From Apopatocola sp963618015 (GTDB lineage Bacteria; Bacillota; Clostridia; Oscillospirales; Oscillospiraceae), in assembly GCA_963618015.1 (NCBI GenBank), contig CAVEQS010000016.1, positions 1-53,343 of the forward strand: a stretch of 53,343 nucleotides of DNA. The letters run 5' to 3'. Made by a program: the position numbers and the translations under genes. The notes under the pieces are model-generated. The model saw nothing but the letters and a program-made list of their open reading frames with translations. It made no database searches and was not told the origin of the DNA. Of this stretch, positions 30,546-39,732 are shown piece by piece; the stretch's first letter is position 1, and each line of letters starts with the position of its first letter.

Positions 30546-30575
30546 TTGCACGAAGTAGGCTATACATGCTACTAT
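30546..30575 (+). promoter_or_regulatory. Promoter of the small gene at 30613
   Basis: TTGCAC (30546-30551), 18 bases, TACTAT (30570-30575). The -10 runs straight into the 28-bp palindrome. Confidence 0.55.
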
Positions 30576-30598
30576 TAGGCTATGCATAGCCTAATAGT
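30571..30598. promoter_or_regulatory. Perfect 28-bp palindrome (operator candidate)
   Basis: ACTATTAGGCTATG (30571-30584) is followed without any loop by its exact complement (30585-30598). A degenerate partial copy, TAGGCTATACATGCTA, precedes it at 30556-30571. It covers the -10/start region of the small gene and ends two bases before its GGAGG. An operator for the divergent XRE regulator is the natural inference. Confidence 0.75.
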
Positions 30599-30612
30599 TA
30601 GGAGGATGCCGG

Positions 30613-30861
30613 ATGGACAGCAAAAAACTTCGCATTGCCGAAAACGCGCTGCGGCAGATCGCCGAGCGCGAGGGAACGACCGTGGACGCGGTACGCAAGG
30701 AGATCCGCGCCGCGATCGCCATGGGGCGGAACGATCCCAGCCCCGCCGCCCGGGCGTTTTGGCAAAGCTTTCCCAGCGAGGGAAGCGAACCGACGCCGGA
30801 GGAAGTCATCCTCCGTCTGGCGGAGGAGTCCCGCCGCCGGGCAAACGGCGGAAAATTTTAG
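30613..30861 (+). CDS. Small helical protein of unknown function
   Basis: An 82-residue, strongly helical, soluble protein. The first half (ENALRQIAEREGTTVDAVRK) looks like a helix-turn-helix-type segment, followed by EIRAAIAMGRNDPSPAARAF and a C-terminal TPEEVILRLAEESRRRANGG. It resembles short clostridial proteins that annotation pipelines sometimes call Spo0A C-terminal-like; I recall the pattern only loosely and assign no function. GGAGG is at 30601-30605. It is divergent from XRE copy 2 and probably under its control. Confidence 0.65.
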   Translation: MDSKKLRIAENALRQIAEREGTTVDAVRKEIRAAIAMGRNDPSPAARAFWQSFPSEGSEPTPEEVILRLAEESRRRANGGKF

Positions 30862-30958
30862 ACCGGGCAATAAAACCGTGCGGTGTATAACCGTGCGGTT
30901 TTTCATTGACGGCGGTTTCTTTTGCGTGTAGAATCAAATCGAAAGGCGGTGTCCGATA

Positions 30959-31873
30959 ATGAAGAAACGGCTCTTCGCGATCCTTTTCCTCTGCGCTGCT
31001 CTGGTGTTTGCGCTCTCCGGCGCAGTTCTCGCTGCCGACACGGTGGAATACGAATCTTCCGAGCTCGGCCTTTCCTTTTCCGCGCCGGCGGATTTCAAGA
31101 TCGTCTCCCGGGATTCGTATGAAAATGATCCTGTGGTGGAGGAGCTTCCCTACACGATGGAAAACCTGGATCGGTGGTTTACGGGCGACGGGGACTGCTA
31201 TTTTCTCGGCACGTCGGACCCCATGCGCTGTGTTTTTTCTCTGCGTGCCTACCCAAACGGCCGTGACCACTTTGTTTCCGCCGTCGAAGATGGCGCGCTG
31301 GACATTCTTATGGATACCATGGCAGACCTTTTTGCCAAGGATGGTGCGGAAGTTCTGAGCAAGGAGACGTATCCGCACCCGGAAAATACCATCCTACGGT
31401 TCGGATATCTCAACCCGGCCGATGATGGCACAACGGACTACAAAGTGTCCTTTTTCACTGCATGCGGTGAAAACTCCATCCGCATTGATTTCTGCTTCAT
31501 GTTCAGCTCCGGTACACCGGAGGAGGACGCTCTCGCGAACAGCGTTATGGACTCCATGAAGTTTTCCGCTGCTGTTCCGACACCACGATCCCAGACAGGC
31601 TCTGTCAAAACCATCGTCTGCTGCGTTCTCCTTGTCGTTGTCCTCGCCGCGCTCTTTATCCTCAGTAAAAAGATACGCCGGGACAAGGAAGCCGCCGCGC
31701 AGGCCATGGCGTCCGACGCGCTTCCAAAGACGCCCGCCGTTCCGACGGAATCCCCCGCCGCTCCGGCAACGCTGGACGTGAAATATTGCCCCTACTGCGG
31801 CGAAAAGATCCCCGCCGCGAGCAAATTCTGCCCCAAGTGCGGCGCGCAGCTCCCGCCGCGCAGCGAGAAATAG
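30959..31873 (+). CDS. Exported membrane protein with C-terminal cytoplasmic zinc ribbon
   Basis: A 304-residue protein with a signal peptide (MKKRLFAILFLCAALVFALS, cleavage near VLA-AD) and an extracellular domain of about 180 residues. A membrane span follows at about 216-238 (KTIVCCVLLVVVLAALFIL), then a charged Ala/Pro linker. The tail is a zinc ribbon, YCPYCGEKIPAASKFCPKCG (about 276-295). The extracellular part (YESSELGLSFSAPADFKIVS) resembles PsbP-like or DUF-type beta domains, but I do not recognise a family. It is 19 bases upstream of dut. Confidence 0.75.
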   Translation: MKKRLFAILFLCAALVFALSGAVLAADTVEYESSELGLSFSAPADFKIVSRDSYENDPVVEELPYTMENLDRWFTGDGDCYFLGTSDPMRCVFSLRAYPNGRDHFVSAVEDGALDILMDTMADLFAKDGAEVLSKETYPHPENTILRFGYLNPADDGTTDYKVSFFTACGENSIRIDFCFMFSSGTPEEDALANSVMDSMKFSAAVPTPRSQTGSVKTIVCCVLLVVVLAALFILSKKIRRDKEAAAQAMASDALPKTPAVPTESPAAPATLDVKYCPYCGEKIPAASKFCPKCGAQLPPRSEK

Positions 31874-31892
31874 AAAAGGAAGAAACAAGCCC

Positions 31893-32339
31893 ATGAAAAT
31901 TCCATGCAAAAAGCTCCGTGAAAACGCCATATTGCCCACACGCGGCACCGCGCTCGCCGCGGGCGTCGATCTTTACGCCCTGCTGCCGGACGGGCAGGAG
32001 AGCGCCACCGTTGCCCCGCAGGGCAAATATCTCTTCCCCACCGGCATCGCCGTGGAGATCCCGGAGGGGTATGTCGGGCTCGTGTTCGCCCGCAGCGGCA
32101 TCGCCACGAAGCGCCAGCTTGCCCCCGCCAACTGCGTCGGCGTGATCGACGCCGATTACCGCGGGGAACTGCGGGTGTTTTTGCAGAACAACGGCACCGA
32201 GCCGCAGACCGTGGAAAACGGCGAGCGGATCGCGCAGCTCGTCATCACGCCGTGCCTTGACATTGAGATCGAGGAAACGGACACGCTCTCCGAGACCGGC
32301 CGCGGCGCGGCGGGCTTCGGCAGCACGGGCACGCGCTGA
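31893..32339 (+). CDS. dut: dUTP diphosphatase (dUTPase)
   Basis: A 148-residue trimeric dUTPase that converts dUTP to dUMP, keeping uracil out of DNA and feeding dTMP synthesis. Motif I AAGVDLYA, motif II ARSGIA, motif III NCVGVIDADYRGEL with the catalytic Asp, motif IV ERIAQLVI and the C-terminal motif V RGAAGFGSTG are all present. AGGAAGAAACAAGCCC precedes the ATG. Confidence 0.96.
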   Translation: MKIPCKKLRENAILPTRGTALAAGVDLYALLPDGQESATVAPQGKYLFPTGIAVEIPEGYVGLVFARSGIATKRQLAPANCVGVIDADYRGELRVFLQNNGTEPQTVENGERIAQLVITPCLDIEIEETDTLSETGRGAAGFGSTGTR

Positions 32340-32358
32340 GGCGCCGGGAGGGAATGGT

Positions 32359-32715
32359 ATGAGTCCGAAAGTCAAAGGGATCCTCCGCATTTTTCTGCCT
32401 GCGCTCGCCGTCGGCATTCTGCTCTCGCTGCTCTTTCTCGCGCTGATGAACGGCCCGCTCGCGCAGCCTGCCGCCGAGCCGACAGCTGCCCCCACGGCAA
32501 CCCCCGCCGCGGAGGCGACGCCGTACGATCCGTCCGTGACGCCGGAGCCGACGCAGCCGCCGGACAGCCTGTTTGCGGGCATGACGAAGGACGAGATCGA
32601 GTCCAGCCCGTGGATGCTCGCGGCCTACGCCGCCGCCGTTTTCGGCGGCATCGCCATGGCGCGGCGGATCAAAAACCGCAATGCCAAAAAAACACAGAAA
32701 ACAAAGAAGAAATAA
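32359..32715 (+). CDS. Small membrane protein of unknown function
   Basis: A 118-residue protein with two hydrophobic spans (about 8-27, FLPALAVGILLSLLFLAL, and 84-100, MLAAYAAAVFGGIAM). They are joined by a Pro/Thr/Ala-rich extracellular-type linker (PTAAPTATPAAEATP), and the C terminus is very basic (KKTQKTKKK). ATG 32359 follows GGAGGGAATGGT. I do not recognise a family. It follows dut by 19 bases, probably in the same transcript. Confidence 0.65.
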   Translation: MSPKVKGILRIFLPALAVGILLSLLFLALMNGPLAQPAAEPTAAPTATPAAEATPYDPSVTPEPTQPPDSLFAGMTKDEIESSPWMLAAYAAAVFGGIAMARRIKNRNAKKTQKTKKK

Positions 32716-32721
32716 AAATCC

Positions 32722-32754
32722 ATCGGCGGAAGCACTTGACGTGCTTCCGCCGAT
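32722..32754. terminator. Terminator between convergent genes
   Basis: Perfect 14-bp arms ATCGGCGGAAGCAC (32722-32735) and complement (32741-32754). The plus-strand tail is TTCCGTTTGTT; an A-run precedes the stem, so both directions are served. Confidence 0.85.
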
Positions 32755-32763
32755 TTCCGTTTG

Positions 32764-33798
32764 TTAAAAGGCCTCTTCTCTTTCCGTGCGCCGCTCCACA
32801 TCGCGCACGAGCGCTTCAAAGCGCCGGGCGGTGTCCGGGCTGTCGGACTCGATGCAGAGCGCCGCGCGGTCGGCGCAGGGGGCGATATGCACCCCGCCCG
32901 GGACCGATCTCACCGTCAGCCCGTCGGTGAGATCGGCGCCAGCCTCCATGAGCCCTGTGGTGAGCGCGCGCATGAGCCGCGCGCGGTGCGGCGCGCCGCA
33001 GTACACCCGGCAGGCATACCGCGCCCGCTCCGGAGATGCGTCCGGCGCGCGCTCGATCGTGCTGCTCTCCTGCTCCGGCAGACGAAGCCGCCCCTCCCAG
33101 GCGTCGAGATTCGCGCGGTAATACGAGCCGGGGTCGCCGATATCGCGCCAGTAGCCCTCCATCGGCACGCCGCGGATGCCGCGCCCGGACGCCATCAGCC
33201 GCGGGAAGAGATCGCGCGCAAAGTCAAAGGGCGTATCCGCCGGGATGAAGCGCAGCACCTCCGGGGACAGCACATAAATGCCGGTGTTCACAAGATCGGT
33301 GACGACGCGCTCCCATGCGGGCTTTTCAATGAAGCTCCGCACCCAGCCCTCGCCGTCCGTTACGGCGAGACCGTAGGGCAGCGGCGCCTCGTGCGGATAG
33401 AGCGCCATCGTCACGGCGGCGTGCGCGCGACGGTGCTCGTTCCAGAGGGAGCGGAGGTCAAAATCACACGCGGCGTCGCCGCTGATGACAAGCACATTGT
33501 CCCCCGCGATGAAATCCTCGCAGTTTTTCACCGCGCCCGCGGTGCCGAGCGAGTGCTCCTCGCGCCGGTACTGCATGTGCACGCCGAAGCCGCTCCCGTC
33601 GCCGAAATACCGCTCGATCTGCTCGGGCAGGCACGCCGTCGTGCAGCAGAGATCGCGAAAGCCGCAGCGCTTTAAAAGGGCGATGATCCTCTCAAGCATC
33701 GGCGCGCCGAGCAGCTCCGCCATGGGCTTGGGCACCGCGCCGTGCGTGACCGGCGCGAGCCGCGTCCCTCTTCCTCCCGCCAAAATGACCGCTTTCAT
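32764..33798 (-). CDS. Sugar-phosphate nucleotidyltransferase with a degenerate C-terminal phosphohexomutase-like domain
   Basis: A 344-residue protein. Residues 1-235 are a sugar nucleotidyltransferase of the mannose-1-phosphate guanylyltransferase/GlmU type: MKAVILAGGRGTRLAPVTHG (1-20), KP at 24-25, EEHSLGTAGAV (80-90), SGDAACDFD (106-114), FIEKP (156-160) and WRDIGDPGSYY. A linker (236-267) is followed by RLMRALTTGLMEAGADLTDG and VHIAPCADRAALCIESDSPD. These align in order with the start of domain IV of phosphomannomutases (…VMRAL…, DGVKV, WVLVRPSGTEP, RVYAEA). The RPSGTE phosphate loop is not conserved. AAGGAG lies unusually far (13 bases) from ATG 33798. The exact sugar nucleotide made is unknown. 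Confidence 0.82.
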   Translation of the reverse strand: MKAVILAGGRGTRLAPVTHGAVPKPMAELLGAPMLERIIALLKRCGFRDLCCTTACLPEQIERYFGDGSGFGVHMQYRREEHSLGTAGAVKNCEDFIAGDNVLVISGDAACDFDLRSLWNEHRRAHAAVTMALYPHEAPLPYGLAVTDGEGWVRSFIEKPAWERVVTDLVNTGIYVLSPEVLRFIPADTPFDFARDLFPRLMASGRGIRGVPMEGYWRDIGDPGSYYRANLDAWEGRLRLPEQESSTIERAPDASPERARYACRVYCGAPHRARLMRALTTGLMEAGADLTDGLTVRSVPGGVHIAPCADRAALCIESDSPDTARRFEALVRDVERRTEREEAF

Positions 33799-33915
33799 CT
33801 TTGTATAAAAGCTCCTTTTTTCTTTTTTTACGGAGGAAGTTTCTGCATTGACGCGAAAAAATATGCAGAGCGCGGAAGAATGCGGCGAAAAGGTCTCGCA
33901 TTCTTTGGATATTTG

Positions 33916-33924
33916 TGGTATATT
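33916..33924 (+). promoter_or_regulatory. Likely extended -10 promoter of gdpP
   Basis: TGGTATATT (33916-33924) forms an extended -10 (TGnTATATT). A weak -35, TCGCAT, lies 17 bases upstream at 33896-33901. It starts the gdpP-to-ftsH gene series. Confidence 0.45.
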
Positions 33925-33983
33925 ATATTCTGTATTTTTATCTGCCCGCCCTGTGTTTCCGGCGGGCATGGGGAGAGGATACC

Positions 33984-35993
33984 TTGAACAGCCGCAAACC
34001 GCAGAAATTTGCCGAGCCGGGCATTCGTATGTGCCTGGTCATCATGCTCCTGTTCGCGCTTGTGACCTTCTTTTTTGCCCGCTTCAACCGCTACATTGCC
34101 TACGGCGAGGCGGCTGTCACGGTGCTGCTCGCGATCTACGCGCTCATCCGCGCGAGAGCGCGCCAGAAGGAGCTGCAGGCGTTCGTTGAGAGCGTCACGT
34201 ATAATGCCGAATCCGCCACGAACAACACGCTTATCCACTTCCCGCTGCCGATGGCGGTGTTCCGCCTGAACGACAGCGGCGTTGTCTGGGGCAACCAGCC
34301 GTTCTGGGAGATGTGCGGCCGGACGAGCCCCGCGTTTGACGCGAAGCTCGCCTCGCTCGTACCGGAGTTCAACAGCAAGTGGCTGCTCGAGGGCAAGAGC
34401 CGCATGGCCGAGCTTCTGGAGGTCGACGGGAAAAAGTATCAGGTCAACGGCAACATGGTCCGCGCCGGAGAGCGCGAGGAGACCTATGAATTCATGGGCA
34501 TCACCTACTGGGTGGATGTGACCGAGTACGACGACGTGAAGCAGGAATATCTTGCCACGCGCCCGGTCGTGATGGTCATGCTCGTGGATAACTACGACGA
34601 GCTCATGAAGCCGCTCACCGACCGCCAGCGCACCGAGCTGCGCGGCCAGCTGGACATTGCCATCGAGAAATGGTGCGAGGGGCGCGGCGGCATTCTCCGG
34701 CGCGTGGACCGCGACCGGTACATCTTTATATTTGAAAAGCGGCATTTGGATGAGATCACGAAAAACCGCTTCACGCTTGTGGAGAGCATCCACTCCATCG
34801 TCAATCTCACGGGCATCCACGCCACGGTGAGCATCGGCGTCGGGCTCGACGGCGCGAACTACGACGAGGATTACTCCTTCGCCACGCTCGCCGAGGACAT
34901 GGCGCTCTCGCGCGGCGGCGATCAGGCCGTTGTGAAGAACAAATTCAACTTTGAATTTTTCGGCGGGCGCGGCGCAGAGGTCGAAACGCGCACAAAGGTC
35001 AAGTCCCGCGTCATGGCCAACTCCCTCTCCCGGCTCGTGCAGGACGCCTCGCAGGTGTTCATCATGGGTCACCGGTACGCCGATCTCGACGCGGTCGGCG
35101 CGGCGGTGGGCGTGCGGTGCATCGCCCGGCGCTTCCACTGCCCGGCGAAGATCGTGCTCGACATGGACAAAAACGCCGTCGGGCCGCTGCTCACCATGCT
35201 GCACGACGAGGAGGAATACCACGGCGCCTTCATCAGCGCACAGGAGGCGCTGCTCGAGGCCGACAGCCGGACGCTGCTCGTCGTAGTGGATACCAACCGC
35301 CCCGAGCAGGTGGAGGACGAATCGCTGCTCACCGCGTGCAGCAACCGTCTCGCGGTCATCGACCACCACCGGCGCGCCGCAACGTATATCAAAAATGCCA
35401 CGCTCACGCTCTATGAGCCGAACGCCTCGTCCTCGTGCGAGCTTGTCACGGAGCTCATGCAGGAGCTGTGCGAGCCGGCGGACATTCTCCCCTTTGAGGC
35501 AGACGCCGTGCTCTCCGGCATTGTGCTTGACACGAAAAACTTCACGATCCGCACCGGCGACCGCACGTTTGACGCCGCGGCGTTCCTCCGCCGCAGCGGC
35601 GCAGACACCACGCGCGTGAAGAAGCTCTTCCAGAACGGCATGGAGGAGACCATGGAGCGCTACGACATTATGAAGCAGGCGCGCATCTACAAGGGCATCG
35701 CCGTGGTCGCCGCGCAGGAGACGCAGAACCGCATCGTTGCCGCGCAGGCCGCGGACGAGCTTTTGAACATTTCCGGCGTGAACGCGAGCGCGGTGCTCTA
35801 CCCCACCGGCGACGGCGGCGTCGCGGTGTCGGCACGGAGCATCGGCGATGTGAACGTGCAGGTGCTGCTCGAAACGCTCGGCGGCGGCGGCAACCGCTCG
35901 GCCGCCGGGGCGCAGATCGCCAATTGCTCGCTGCGCGACGCGGTGAACAAGCTCTTCGCCGCCATCGACGAATACCGCGCCACCGATAACTGA
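33984..35993 (+). CDS. gdpP: Cyclic-di-AMP phosphodiesterase GdpP (DHH family)
   Basis: A 669-residue membrane-bound enzyme that degrades c-di-AMP. Two N-terminal spans (about 15-33 and 42-56) are followed by a PAS-like domain (about 80-185) and a degenerate GGDEF domain (about 190-325, without a GGDEF motif). The DHH/DHHA1 phosphodiesterase comes next: HRYADLDAVGAAVG (363-376), DHHRR (460-464) and the terminal GGGGNRSAAG. I start at TTG 33984, which has GGGGAGAGG five bases upstream; the extra 23 codons further up lack any such site. The gdpP-rplI-dnaB order is conserved in Bacillota. Confidence 0.93.
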   Translation: MNSRKPQKFAEPGIRMCLVIMLLFALVTFFFARFNRYIAYGEAAVTVLLAIYALIRARARQKELQAFVESVTYNAESATNNTLIHFPLPMAVFRLNDSGVVWGNQPFWEMCGRTSPAFDAKLASLVPEFNSKWLLEGKSRMAELLEVDGKKYQVNGNMVRAGEREETYEFMGITYWVDVTEYDDVKQEYLATRPVVMVMLVDNYDELMKPLTDRQRTELRGQLDIAIEKWCEGRGGILRRVDRDRYIFIFEKRHLDEITKNRFTLVESIHSIVNLTGIHATVSIGVGLDGANYDEDYSFATLAEDMALSRGGDQAVVKNKFNFEFFGGRGAEVETRTKVKSRVMANSLSRLVQDASQVFIMGHRYADLDAVGAAVGVRCIARRFHCPAKIVLDMDKNAVGPLLTMLHDEEEYHGAFISAQEALLEADSRTLLVVVDTNRPEQVEDESLLTACSNRLAVIDHHRRAATYIKNATLTLYEPNASSSCELVTELMQELCEPADILPFEADAVLSGIVLDTKNFTIRTGDRTFDAAAFLRRSGADTTRVKKLFQNGMEETMERYDIMKQARIYKGIAVVAAQETQNRIVAAQAADELLNISGVNASAVLYPTGDGGVAVSARSIGDVNVQVLLETLGGGGNRSAAGAQIANCSLRDAVNKLFAAIDEYRATDN

Positions 35994-36029
35994 ATCAAAA
36001 AACCATCAGACCGAAGGAGGTCATATACC

Positions 36030-36476
36030 ATGAAAGTTATTTTCCAGCAGGATGTCCGCGGACAGGGCAAAAAGGGCGAGATGAAGGAAGTCTCCGAGGG
36101 CTACGGCCGCAACTACCTTCTCCCCCGCGGTCTCGCCGTTGAGGCGAACAAGGACAATCTCAACACCCTGGCGCTCAAGGAAAAGGCGAAAAAGGCGCAG
36201 GAGGCGCGCGAGCGCGCCGAGGCCGAGGAAGCCGCCGCCAAGCTCAAGGACGTCATCGTCACGGTGCGCGCCAAGGCCGGCGCGAACGGGCGTCTTTTCG
36301 GCAGCGTCACATCCCAGGAGATCGTGGACGCGCTGCGCGAGCAGCACGGCGTCTCCATCGAGAAGAACCGCATCGTGCAGGCCGAGCCCATCAAGAGCTT
36401 CGGCAGCTTTGAAGTTAAGTGCAAGTTCGGCTACGGCATCGACGGCACCGTACAGCTCCTCGTCATCGAAAAGTAA
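36030..36476 (+). CDS. rplI: Ribosomal protein L9
   Basis: A 148-residue large-subunit protein binding 23S rRNA. The N-terminal domain KVIFQQDVRGQGKKGEMKEV with GYGRNYLLPRGLA and the long central helix (about 40-75) are canonical, as is the C-terminal domain. GAAGGAGGTC precedes the ATG. Confidence 0.98.
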   Translation: MKVIFQQDVRGQGKKGEMKEVSEGYGRNYLLPRGLAVEANKDNLNTLALKEKAKKAQEARERAEAEEAAAKLKDVIVTVRAKAGANGRLFGSVTSQEIVDALREQHGVSIEKNRIVQAEPIKSFGSFEVKCKFGYGIDGTVQLLVIEK

Positions 36477-36482
36477 GAGCGG

Positions 36483-37818
<1,336 letters not shown>

Positions 37819-37826
<8 letters not shown>

Positions 37827-39135
37827 GCCGGTGCTCGACCGCGCTCTGCTTCCGGCCGGGTGCACGGTGCTGTGCGCCGTATCCGGCGGGGCGGACTCGG
37901 TGTGTCTGCTCGATCTCGTGCGGCGGCTCGGCGACGTAACGGTGCTCTGCGCCCACTTTGACCACGGCATCCGCGGCGCGGAGAGCGCGCGGGACGCCGC
38001 GTTCGTTGAAGCGCTCTGCGAGGAATGGAGCATCCCGTTCTTTCTCGGCCGGGGCGATGTTCCGGTGTATGCCAAAGAGCACGGCTTGAGCCTTGAGACC
38101 GCGGCGCGGGAGCTGCGCTACGCCTTTCTGGAGCAAACCGCCAAAGAACAAGGCGCCGATGTCATCGCCACGGCGCACAACTTAAACGATAACGCCGAGA
38201 CCATCCTCTTTCGCATGGCGCGCGGCACAGGGCTGCGCGGGCTCGCCGGGATCCCGGCGCGGCGCGGCAGCATCGTCCGGCCGCTTTTGAAAACGCCGCG
38301 ATGCGACATTGAAGAATATCTCGCCGCGCGAAATATTCCCCATGTGGAGGATTCCACAAACGCGGAGACGGACGCCGCGCGAAACCGCATCCGGCTTGAC
38401 GTGCTCCCCGCGCTCGAGAGCATCCACCCCGGTGCGGCGGCGGGCATTGCGCGCATGAGCGAAACGCTCGCCGAGGACGAGGCGTTTCTCGCCTCGCTTG
38501 CGGAGGAAAAGCTCGCCCTCTGGGGCAGCGCGATCCCCGGGAAAGAGCTGTGCTCGCTTCCAAAGTCTGTTGCGCGGCGCGCTCTCGCGCGCTGGCTCGG
38601 CGGAGAGCTCTCGCGCGAGCGCTTTGAAGCGCTCCTTCGCTTCGCCGCCGGAGACGGTGCAGGCGTGCTGGAGCTGCCGGGGCGGCGCATCCGCCGGGAA
38701 TTTGGCTCTCTGCGCCTGGAAGAAGAGAGCGCGCCGAAGCTCGAAGAGCGGCCGCTTTCCCCCGGCGAGACGATCGTTTATCCCCGCCGGTGGCAGATTT
38801 CGTGCGAAAGTTGCGCCGCGGGCGCGGAAATTCAAACTTCGTTCAACACTTTTTGCTTTTCATGTGCCAATATATGTGGTAAACTGACCGTTGCGTCCCG
38901 CGCCGCGGGCGATTCGCTTGTGCTGCGCCGCCGCGGCGGCACGCGCTCGGTGAGCAAGCTGCTCGGCGAGGCGCGCATTCCGGCTTCGCAGCGCGACGGT
39001 ATTCCCCTCGTGCGCGACGAGGCGGGCGTTTTAGCCGTTTACGGCGTAGGGCAGAGCGAGAGAGCTTTTCCCGCGCCGGAAGAAGAATTTTATAAAATCA
39101 CCATTTCGCCAATTTCGGAGGAAGAGAGAGAATGA
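37819..39135 (+). CDS. tilS: tRNA(Ile)-lysidine synthetase TilS
   Basis: A 438-residue N-type ATP pyrophosphatase that converts C34 of tRNA(Ile2) to lysidine so that AUA is read as Ile. The PP-loop VSGGADSVCLL is at about 16-26, followed by CAHFDHGIRGAES and ATAHNLNDNAET. The C-terminal domain keeps RSKxL-like VSKLLGEARIP. A segment around 330-355 carries clustered cysteines (CESC...CFSCANIC) and its DNA is AT-rich compared with the rest of the gene. It overlaps hpt by ATGA. Confidence 0.95.
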
Positions 39136-39671
39136 GAGAAGATATTGCGTCCATACTGCTCAGTGAGGAGCAGCTTCACACGCGCGTCCGCGAGCTGGGC
39201 GAGGAAATTTCCCGCGACTATGCCGGGAAAGAGCCGCTGTTTGTCGGCGTATTGAAGGGCTGCTTCATTTTTATGGCGGATCTGTTTCGCGAAGTGACCA
39301 TCCCCGGCAGCGTGGACTTCATGGCCGTGTCGTCCTACGGCAACGGCACCTCCACCACGGGCGCGGTGAAGATCAACAAGGATCTCAGCCAGGACATCGA
39401 AAACCGCGACGTGATCATCGTTGAGGACATTCTTGACTCCGGCGTCACGCTCAGCTATCTCACCAAGTATCTCCAGAACCGCAACCCGAGCTCCATCTGC
39501 ATCGCGACGCTGCTCGATAAGCCCGCGCGCCGCCGCGCCGATGTGCAGGCGAAGTACGTCGGCTTCACCGTGCCGGACGCCTTCGTCGTCGGCTACGGTC
39601 TGGACTATGCGGAAAAATACCGCAATCTCCCGTTCATCGGCATTCTCAAGCCGGAAGTTTACGAAAAATAA
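39132..39671 (+). CDS. hpt: Hypoxanthine phosphoribosyltransferase
   Basis: A 179-residue purine salvage enzyme making IMP or GMP from the base and PRPP. The PRPP-binding motif is VIIVEDILDSGVTLSYL (about 96-112) and the flexible loop is SSYGNGTSTTG. The C-terminal GFTVPDAFVVGYGLDYAEKYRNLP is characteristic. Position between tilS and ftsH is the conserved Bacillota arrangement. Confidence 0.97.
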   Translation: MREDIASILLSEEQLHTRVRELGEEISRDYAGKEPLFVGVLKGCFIFMADLFREVTIPGSVDFMAVSSYGNGTSTTGAVKINKDLSQDIENRDVIIVEDILDSGVTLSYLTKYLQNRNPSSICIATLLDKPARRRADVQAKYVGFTVPDAFVVGYGLDYAEKYRNLPFIGILKPEVYEK

Positions 39672-39732
39672 ATCTCTGATTTATATATGTCCGCGCCGTC
39701 CGGTGGGACGGCAGAAAAGGAAGTGACCGTTT

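Noticed and set aside
30862..30958. Repeated CCGTGCGGT (in AAAACCGTGCGGTGTATAAC) as a terminator
   Set aside because: The two copies are direct rather than inverted; only a weak AAACCG/CGGTTT stem can form.
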